DNA from: Actinomycetes bacterium
GTDB taxonomy: Bacteria > Actinomycetota > Acidimicrobiia > Acidimicrobiales > Bog-793
Direction: 5' to 3'
Length of the DNA: 7,244 bases
Assembly (NCBI GenBank): GCA_021823365.1
Contig: JAKAOD010000152.1
Coordinates: 1 to 7,244, forward strand
The notes beneath the pieces were generated by a model. It was not told the DNA's origin. It made no database searches and worked only from the letters and a program-made list of their open reading frames with translations. Numbering within the stretch: the stretch's first letter is position 1; every line of letters begins with the position of its first letter. Position numbers and translations under genes: made by a program. Positions 1 to 5,300 of this stretch are shown here, piece after piece.

Positions 1-33
1 CCGATCTCGTCGCCTTCGAGCGCCGGCCACGGA

Positions 34-660
34 TCAACCCTCGAGCCACTCCCGCCGGTAGCGGTCGCGGCGCTCCACCCACTCCTCGGCGGTGATCGCG
101 TAGCGCACGTGGTCCTCCCAGCGGCCGTCGATCTCGAGGTACTGGCAGGCGATCCCCTCGCCCCGCAGGTGCAGCTTGCGCGCCACCGCTCGGCTCGCGC
201 CGTTGCGGGGGACGATGGCGACCTGCAGGCGGTGCAGCCCGAGCTGCTCGAAGGCGAAGCCGAACAGCACGACGCAGGCCTCGGGGACGTAGCCGTTTCC
301 GGCAAGCGCCTGGTCGATCCAGTAGCCGACGTAGCTGTTCTGGAACGCCCCGCGCTGGATCGAGGAGAGGTTGATCTCGCCGGCGAAGCGCTCGCCGACG
401 AACATGCCGAAGCCGTACCCCGTGCCGAGCTGGCGATCCCGGTCACGGCTCGAGCAGCGGGCGACGAAGCTCTGGCGGTCCTCGCTCGGCCGGGGCATGC
501 CGGCCGGGCGCGGCTCCCAGGGCACGAGCCAATCCCGGCAGCGCGTGCGGACCTCGCGCCAGGCGAGGTAGTCCTCGCCGCGGAGCGGCCGGAGCACGAC
601 ACGGCGCCCGACGAGCCGGCTGCCGAGCGGCTGCAGGATGGTCTCGCCCAGCCGGTCCAC
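34..660 (-). CDS. rimJ: RimJ/RimL-type GNAT N-acetyltransferase
   Basis: Predicted acetyl-CoA-dependent N-acetyltransferase of the GNAT fold. Family members such as RimJ acetylate the N-terminal alanine of ribosomal protein S5, in the cytoplasm. With the GTG start at 660 the protein has 208 residues, close to the usual length. Visible marks are the N-terminal strand RRVVLRPLRGEDYLAW (about 19-34), PWEPRP (47-52), the acetyl-CoA pyrophosphate loop LAGNGYVPEA (about 119-128), the PRNGASRAVARKL segment (151-163) and the RimJ-like tail DGRWEDHVRYAI. The frame stays open to a GTG at 702, which would add 14 residues unlike the family and has no Shine-Dalgarno sequence. The GTG at 660 has GGGAGG directly against it, too close to be ideal, so a CTG at 651 is also possible. 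The gene is divergent from the glycosylation genes, and nothing ties their functions. The true substrate could be another protein. Confidence 0.82.
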   Translation of the reverse strand: MDRLGETILQPLGSRLVGRRVVLRPLRGEDYLAWREVRTRCRDWLVPWEPRPAGMPRPSEDRQSFVARCSSRDRDRQLGTGYGFGMFVGERFAGEINLSSIQRGAFQNSYVGYWIDQALAGNGYVPEACVVLFGFAFEQLGLHRLQVAIVPRNGASRAVARKLHLRGEGIACQYLEIDGRWEDHVRYAITAEEWVERRDRYRREWLEG

Positions 661-710
661 CCTCCCATGCTTGCAGATCGACGGGGAATCGTGGCCACGC
701 ACCGGGGGCG

Positions 711-716
711 TACAAT
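711..716 (+). promoter_or_regulatory. Possible -10 element for the glycosyltransferase operon
   Basis: TACAAT differs from the TATAAT consensus at one position and stands out in very G+C-rich surroundings. It lies about 60 bases upstream of the ATG at 776, leaving room for a leader of roughly 50 bases. No good -35 hexamer is seen at 16-18 bases spacing (ATCGTG at 17), so this rests on the -10 alone. Actinobacterial promoters often lack a clear -35. The rest of the 661-775 divergent gap shows no other clear signal. Confidence 0.3.
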
Positions 717-775
717 CGGGCCCGGGACCGGCGCCTCAGTGCCTGCAACGGCAGCGTTGTCTCCCACAGGCGAGG

Positions 776-3649
776 ATGACGAGACCCGAACGCACCGAAG
801 CCGGCGGGCCCGACCGGGTCCAGGCGACGGCGCCCTCACCGAGGCGACCCGGCGAGGACGCGCGACCCGACACCGGCGGCACCGGGACGGGTCGTCGTCC
901 CCTCGTGCTCGCCCTCGGCCCGCCGCGCGCCGGTGCCGGGGCCGTCGCGGAGCTCGTCGGCACGGGCCCCTCGGCGCGGGACCTCGACGAGCGCCTCCTC
1001 GCGCGTCTCGGCGGGAGCTGGGACCGCCCGCCGCGCCTCGAGCCGGGCTGGGATTCGGAGGAGGCGCTCGGCGACCTGCTCGCCGAGGCCGGGCGCCTGA
1101 TCAACGCGGCTCCTGGCGGCACGGGCCCGCTCGTCCTCGCCGACCGGCCGCTGCCGCTGCTCCTCCCGTTCTGGCGACGTGCCGCGCGGGATCGCGTGCT
1201 CGCGCTGCTCGTGGAGCGCGACCCGGCCGCGATCGCCGCCGAGCTCGACGCGCTGGAGGACCAGCCGCCGGTCCGGGGGCTCGCCCTCTACGAGTGCTAC
1301 GTGCGCGCGGCCCTCGGCGGGCTCGCCGGCCTCCCCGTCTGCGTCGTGCGGCACGAGGAGCTCGACGAGGGCCGGCGGGACCTCGCGAAACGGCTCGCGG
1401 CGCTCGTCGAGGAGTGGGCGCCGGGGACCTCCGTGCCGGCCGCCCGGCAGCGACTGCCACCGGCGGCGGACGAGGTCGCGCCGGGACCCGCGCCCGGCGA
1501 GGTTGACGGCGCCGGCTCCCGCATCGGTCTTGGCACGGGCCCCGGAGCGGCCGAGGTTGCGACCGCCCTGGTCCTCCCCGAGCAACGGCGGCTCCACGAG
1601 GCGGTCTCGTCGCTCGCGGGGTTCCACGAGCGCTTCGCGCCGGTCGATGCCGGTCCCGAGAGCGCCTGGGGGGCGACCCTCCTCGGGCTCGAGCGCGACC
1701 TCGGGCACGTCGTCGCTGCTCTCGCGTGGGCCTCGCACCAGCTGGAGCCGCTGCTGCGCGCGACGCCCGATCAGCGGGTGAGCGGCGGCCCGGCCGACCG
1801 CAGCCGGATGATCGACGAAGGGAGCGAGCCCGGCGAGCCCGACGAGAAGGGCCTGTACCCCCTCAACGCGAGCGAGGACCGCCGCGCCTTCCACCGCTGG
1901 CTCGCGGCGCGTCGCATGCCGATCGTCGTCGGTGGCCCGACCGATCCCCCGCTTCGGCGGGCGCGGGCGAAGGCACCGCTGCTGCGGCGCGACCCGCTCG
2001 TGAGCCTTCTCGTCCCGGTCTGGAAGACCCCGATGTGGGCCCTCGAGCGGTGCATCAGCTCCGTGCTCGCCCAGAGCTACCGGAGCTGGGAGCTCTGCCT
2101 CTGCGACGACGCGTCCGGCGACGCCGAGCTCACGGCCTACCTGCGGGCTCTGCGCAAGGCGGACAGGCGCATACGGACCACCGCCTTGCCGCGCAACGGC
2201 GGCATCTCCGCCGCGACGAACGGCGCCCTTGCCATCTCCCGGGGTCGCTTCGTCGCGTTCCTCGACCACGACGACGAGCTCTCGCCCGACGCCCTCGCGG
2301 TCGTCGCCCGTGCCCTCGCCGACAACCCCGACGCCGACGTCCTGTACTCCGACGAGGACAAGATCGACGCCTCCGGCGAACGCTTCGACCCGCTCTTCAA
2401 GCCGGACTGGTCCCCCGACCTCCTGCTGTCGTTCCAGTACCTCGGTCACCTGATGACCGTCCGGCGCGATCTCGTCGTCGAGCTCGGAGGGCTTCGCTCC
2501 GACTTCGACGGGAGCCAGGACTACGACCTCGCGCTGCGAGCGACGGAGCGGGCCCGCTCGATCGTGCACGTCCCCGAGGTCCTGTACCACTGGCGCACGC
2601 TCCCCGGCTCGGCGGCGAGCGACGCCTCGGGCACGATCGCCAAGCCGTGGGCCTACGAGGCCGGCCTCCGCGCGATCGCCGACGCGCTCCGCCGGGCCGG
2701 CGAGGAGGCGGAGGTCACCCAGGAGCCGCGCTTCGCCGGGCGCTACCACGTGCGGAGAGCGCTCGCCTCTCGCCCGCTCGTCAGCGTCGTCGTCCCGTTC
2801 CGTGACGAGCCGGGCCTGCTCGCGACGTGCTGCACCTCGCTGCGCGCCGACCCGGGCTACGACCGGGTCGAGCTCGTCCTGGTCGACAACGGCAGCGAGC
2901 TGCCCGAGACGGCAGCGCTCCTCGAGCGTCTCGAGGGCGGGCCGGGGGTGAGGATCATCGAGGCACCGGGCCCGTTCAACTGGGCGGCGATCAACAACCG
3001 GGCCGTCGCCGAGGCGAAGGGCGAGGTGCTCCTCTTCGCCAACAACGACGTCGAGGCGCGCAGCCCGCGCTGGCTGCACGCGATGCTCGGCCACGCCCTA
3101 AGGCCGGCAGTCGGCGCCGTCGGCGCCCGTCTCGTCTATCCCGACGGGGCGATCCAGCACGCCGGCGTGGTCGTGGGGCTCGGGGGGATAGCCGGCCACG
3201 TGCTCCGGGGGCTTCCCGGCTGGCATCCCGGCTACAACTCGATGGCGATCCAGACTCGTGACTGCTCGGTCGTCACCGGGGCCTGCATGATGACCCGCCG
3301 CGAGGTGTTCGAGGCGGTCGGGGGCTTCGACGAGGAGCTCCCCGTCGCCTTCAACGACGTCGACTACTGCCTGTCGCTTCGCGAGCGCGGCTACCTCGTC
3401 GTCTACACCCCCCTCGCGGAGCTCGTGCACCACGAGTCGCGCAGCCGTGGCCACACCGACGACCTCGCCGAGTCGAAGCGCATCCTCGAGCGCTGGGGAC
3501 ACGTCATCGTCGCCGGCGACCCCTACCTCAACCGGAACCTGAGCCACTGGAGATACTGGTGCCCGCTGTCGACCGCACAGGAGGACGACCGTTGGAAGAC
3601 CTACCTGGAGACGTCCGTCTCGACGCACGCGCGGTCGTCGAGCACCTGA
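776..3649 (+). CDS. Tandem GT2 glycosyltransferase with N-terminal sulfotransferase-like domain
   Basis: Large (957 residues) predicted cytoplasmic or membrane-peripheral glycosyltransferase for a surface polysaccharide or glycan; no membrane segments are visible. Residues 42-215 resemble the sulfotransferase-type P-loop domain, with LGGSWDRPP (78-86), LPFW (130-133), VERDP (146-150), YVRAAL (175-180) and VVRHEEL (190-196), but the P-loop is degenerate. Residues 216-405 form a linker with two helical stretches. The first GT-A domain (about 407-640) has SLLVPVWKTP, a CDDAS strand end, the metal-binding FLDHDDEL (495-502), YSDEDKID and GSQDYDLALR. The second (about 667-905) has SVVVPFRDE, LVDNGSELP, GPFNWAAINN, the DXD-like FANNDVEA (754-761), FNDVDYCLSL (859-868) and HHESRSRG. 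This two-domain plan matches RfbC-like O-antigen biosynthesis proteins. The ATG at 776 follows ACAGGCGAGG; the frame is open upstream to 638, but that would run into the divergent gene. Its last 58 bases overlap the next gene. Sugar donor and acceptor are unknown. Confidence 0.88.
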   Translation: MTRPERTEAGGPDRVQATAPSPRRPGEDARPDTGGTGTGRRPLVLALGPPRAGAGAVAELVGTGPSARDLDERLLARLGGSWDRPPRLEPGWDSEEALGDLLAEAGRLINAAPGGTGPLVLADRPLPLLLPFWRRAARDRVLALLVERDPAAIAAELDALEDQPPVRGLALYECYVRAALGGLAGLPVCVVRHEELDEGRRDLAKRLAALVEEWAPGTSVPAARQRLPPAADEVAPGPAPGEVDGAGSRIGLGTGPGAAEVATALVLPEQRRLHEAVSSLAGFHERFAPVDAGPESAWGATLLGLERDLGHVVAALAWASHQLEPLLRATPDQRVSGGPADRSRMIDEGSEPGEPDEKGLYPLNASEDRRAFHRWLAARRMPIVVGGPTDPPLRRARAKAPLLRRDPLVSLLVPVWKTPMWALERCISSVLAQSYRSWELCLCDDASGDAELTAYLRALRKADRRIRTTALPRNGGISAATNGALAISRGRFVAFLDHDDELSPDALAVVARALADNPDADVLYSDEDKIDASGERFDPLFKPDWSPDLLLSFQYLGHLMTVRRDLVVELGGLRSDFDGSQDYDLALRATERARSIVHVPEVLYHWRTLPGSAASDASGTIAKPWAYEAGLRAIADALRRAGEEAEVTQEPRFAGRYHVRRALASRPLVSVVVPFRDEPGLLATCCTSLRADPGYDRVELVLVDNGSELPETAALLERLEGGPGVRIIEAPGPFNWAAINNRAVAEAKGEVLLFANNDVEARSPRWLHAMLGHALRPAVGAVGARLVYPDGAIQHAGVVVGLGGIAGHVLRGLPGWHPGYNSMAIQTRDCSVVTGACMMTRREVFEAVGGFDEELPVAFNDVDYCLSLRERGYLVVYTPLAELVHHESRSRGHTDDLAESKRILERWGHVIVAGDPYLNRNLSHWRYWCPLSTAQEDDRWKTYLETSVSTHARSSST
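3579..3584 (+). promoter_or_regulatory. Ribosome binding site deciding a TTG start
   Basis: A perfect AGGAGG lies inside the 3' end of the tandem glycosyltransferase gene, 7 bases before the TTG at 3592. It favours that TTG over the upstream in-frame GTG at 3559, which has no comparable site. Confidence 0.65.
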
Positions 3650-4068
3650 GGGCCATCGTGGCCGACGCGCCGACGGCCTATCCGCGCTCGTGGGCGCCGC
3701 AGGCGACCTTCGAGGAGCTGCTCGTCCGGGCCGATCGCGACCCGATCCACCTGCACCCGAGCATCCACCACCTCCATCGTCGCTGGGACATGGGGCCGGC
3801 GCGCACGCACGCCGGCAGCGGCTTCGGGCCGAAGGCGCTCGCGCGCCGGCTGCTCGCGCGCGTCATCAACGCCGCGCTCGACCGCTACTTCACCGAGGAG
3901 CAGGAGTTCCGGGCCGCCCTCGCCCAGTCGATCGACGCCGTCGCGTACCGGGTGGACGAGGTGTCGAGCGCCGACATGCGCTCGCTGCTCGAGATCCTGC
4001 GGAGGGACATGCTCGAGCTCGCCCGCTACGTCGACGACAGGATCGACGCCCGCCTCGCCGACCGGTGA
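3592..4068 (+). CDS. Small helical protein of a glycosylation operon, function unknown
   Basis: A 158-residue protein that I do not recognise as a known enzyme. It has no signal peptide, membrane segment or catalytic motif that I can see. The middle has a histidine-rich stretch, HLHPSIHHLHRRWDM (about 56-70), then a basic helix LARRLLARVINAALDRYF and a long, probably coiled-coil C-terminal half beginning with TEEQEFRAALAQSIDAV. The tryptophan segment, basic helix and Q-E-F helix recall the non-catalytic N-terminal region that precedes methyltransferase or glycosyltransferase domains in actinobacterial polysaccharide clusters; this likeness is from memory. Here the region is followed by a stop, not a catalytic domain. 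The TTG start is chosen for its AGGAGG; a GTG at 3559 would add 11 residues. It overlaps the upstream gene by 58 bases and the downstream gene by 4. A scaffold or partner for one of the flanking glycosyltransferases is the simplest guess. Confidence 0.72.
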   Translation: MEDLPGDVRLDARAVVEHLRAIVADAPTAYPRSWAPQATFEELLVRADRDPIHLHPSIHHLHRRWDMGPARTHAGSGFGPKALARRLLARVINAALDRYFTEEQEFRAALAQSIDAVAYRVDEVSSADMRSLLEILRRDMLELARYVDDRIDARLADR

Positions 4069-5219
4069 GCGCGCGCGTCGCCCTCGTCACGGCGTACTGG
4101 GGCAGCTCGCTCGACGAGACGACGTCGACGACGCGCCTGCTCGCCGGGGCTCTCGCCCGCAGCGCCAGGGTCGAGGTCGTCCACCTGGTCAGCCCTCCCG
4201 AGCCGCCGGCGACCGTCGAGGACAGCGTCTTCAGGATCCATCGGGTCCCCTGGAAGGGGGCCCGCCTGCTGCGCGCCGGCCTCGTGCGCAGCGCCCTCTC
4301 GACCCACGACGGCGGTCGCCACGTGCCCGCGGTCGCCGCAGCGCTGCTCGAAGAGCTGGAGGGCAGCGCCGAAGCTGCGGCCGACGCGGTAGCGGACCTC
4401 TCCCCCGACGCCGTCGTCCTCGCCGGCCACCACCAACCCTGGGACGTCTCGGCCCTCGGGACGCGCGGCAGCCCGGGCGCGCCGCGGGTCACCTTCGTGC
4501 CGTTCCTCGACGACAAGACGGCCCTGTCGGCGGCGGCGCTCTCACGCGTCGCGCAGCGCGCCGACGTCGTCGTCGTCGCGCACTCCGGCGAGCGCCGCGC
4601 GGTGCTCGCCTCCTTCCCCGCCCGCGACGAGGGCTCGGTCGTGCCACTCGGCTGCACCTTCGCCGTCAACCGCTCCGCTGCGGCCAACCGCCTCTTCGGC
4701 GTGCGCTACTTCGGCGCCTACATGCTCTCGATCCGCTGCTTCCCGCCGGGCGGCCCGAGGTGGGAGCGGTCCGTCACCCACGAGGTGCTGCGCAGCGTCG
4801 TCGGGCACGTCTCGGTCGCCGAGATCGACGGCGAGCGGTGGTGCATCGGCGATCGGGAGAACACGCTCGAGCTCCCGGTGAGCCCGAGCCGGGTCAACCT
4901 CTGGCGGCTGATGCGCCACGCCCTCGCCACCGTCGACCTCCGCCCTCCGGGGCCCGTCGGGCGTGAGGTGATCGAGTCGATGCTGCTCGGCACGCCCGTC
5001 GTCGTGCCCGACGAGAGCGCCGCGAAGGAGCACGCCGCCGACTCGTCCGGCGGGCTGTGGTACCGCGACGTCGGCGAGCTGGCCGACGCCGTGCGCGCCC
5101 TCGCCGACCGGCGTGTGCGCGACCGCCTCGCCGTGCAGGGAAAGGCCTGGGCGGACGTGACGCACGGCCGGATGGACGACTTCGTCCGGCGTGCTCGGGA
5201 GATCGTGCTCGGCTCTTGA
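4065..5219 (+). CDS. Divergent GT-B family glycosyltransferase
   Basis: Predicted 384-residue cytoplasmic glycosyltransferase with the GT-B fold, GT4-like. The N-terminal Rossmann half opens with RVALVTAYWGSSLDETT (4-20), followed by alternating strands such as VEVVHLVSP, PDAVVLAGHHQPWD (114-127) and ADVVVVAHSGERRAVL. The C-terminal half has FPPGGPRWER (226-235), SPSRVNLWRLMRHAL (273-287), VGREVIESMLLGTPVVVPDE (298-317) and GGLWYRDVGEL (329-339). The IESMLLGTPVVVP segment matches the second half of the GT4 EX7E motif, with Glu304 present, but the first Glu is replaced by Gly296. The usual KG-containing donor loop is not obvious either, so this is a divergent subfamily. Translation starts at a GTG within GTGA, overlapping the stop of the previous gene by 4 bases; with no clear Shine-Dalgarno sequence, it probably depends on translational coupling. 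Probably acts with the upstream tandem GT2 on the same glycan. Donor and acceptor are unknown. The reading frame extends upstream to 3690, but that part is out-of-frame overlap. Confidence 0.82.
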   Translation: MSARVALVTAYWGSSLDETTSTTRLLAGALARSARVEVVHLVSPPEPPATVEDSVFRIHRVPWKGARLLRAGLVRSALSTHDGGRHVPAVAAALLEELEGSAEAAADAVADLSPDAVVLAGHHQPWDVSALGTRGSPGAPRVTFVPFLDDKTALSAAALSRVAQRADVVVVAHSGERRAVLASFPARDEGSVVPLGCTFAVNRSAAANRLFGVRYFGAYMLSIRCFPPGGPRWERSVTHEVLRSVVGHVSVAEIDGERWCIGDRENTLELPVSPSRVNLWRLMRHALATVDLRPPGPVGREVIESMLLGTPVVVPDESAAKEHAADSSGGLWYRDVGELADAVRALADRRVRDRLAVQGKAWADVTHGRMDDFVRRAREIVLGS

Positions 5220-5300
5220 GGCGCGCAAGACCGCTCCAGGACGAGGGACGGGCGCCGTAAGGAACGGGGTGACCGATACGACCGGCCCGCGGGCGCCGCG
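5220..5300. other. Convergent intergenic gap with G+C palindromes
   Basis: This 81-base gap separates two convergent stop codons. It holds the 10-base palindrome GCCCGCGGGC (5285-5294) and the 9-mer CGGGCGCCG twice (5249-5257 and 5290-5298), each copy containing the palindrome GGCGCC. These could fold, or pair with each other, on either strand. No U-tract follows on either strand, so an intrinsic terminator is not supported; in DNA this rich in G+C such palindromes can arise by chance. Confidence 0.35.

Noticed and set aside
1..95. A plus-strand frame open from the left edge to a TGA at 93-95, possibly the end of a gene
   Set aside because: Only about 30 codons are visible, nothing is recognisable, and most of it lies antisense to the acetyltransferase. 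Bases 1-33 alone are too short to assign.
671..716. TTGCAG at 671-676 as the -35 partner of TACAAT at 711-716
   Set aside because: The spacing is 34 bases, about twice what a sigma-70-type promoter needs.
638..775. N-terminal extension of the tandem glycosyltransferase to a start at 638
   Set aside because: The extra 46 residues look non-coding, overlap the divergent acetyltransferase gene and span the possible promoter. The ATG at 776 has a plausible ribosome binding site.
109..1506. Plus-strand open frame of 465 residues starting opposite the acetyltransferase gene
   Set aside because: It is the antisense of the GNAT gene and then an out-of-frame reading of the glycosyltransferase; the later part is low-complexity Arg/Ala/Pro.
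836..3094. Long minus-strand open frame (752 residues) opposite the tandem glycosyltransferase
   Set aside because: Its translation is Arg/Ala/Glu-rich without recognisable domains, while the plus strand encodes clear GT2 motifs over the same bases. Long antisense frames are expected in very G+C-rich coding DNA.
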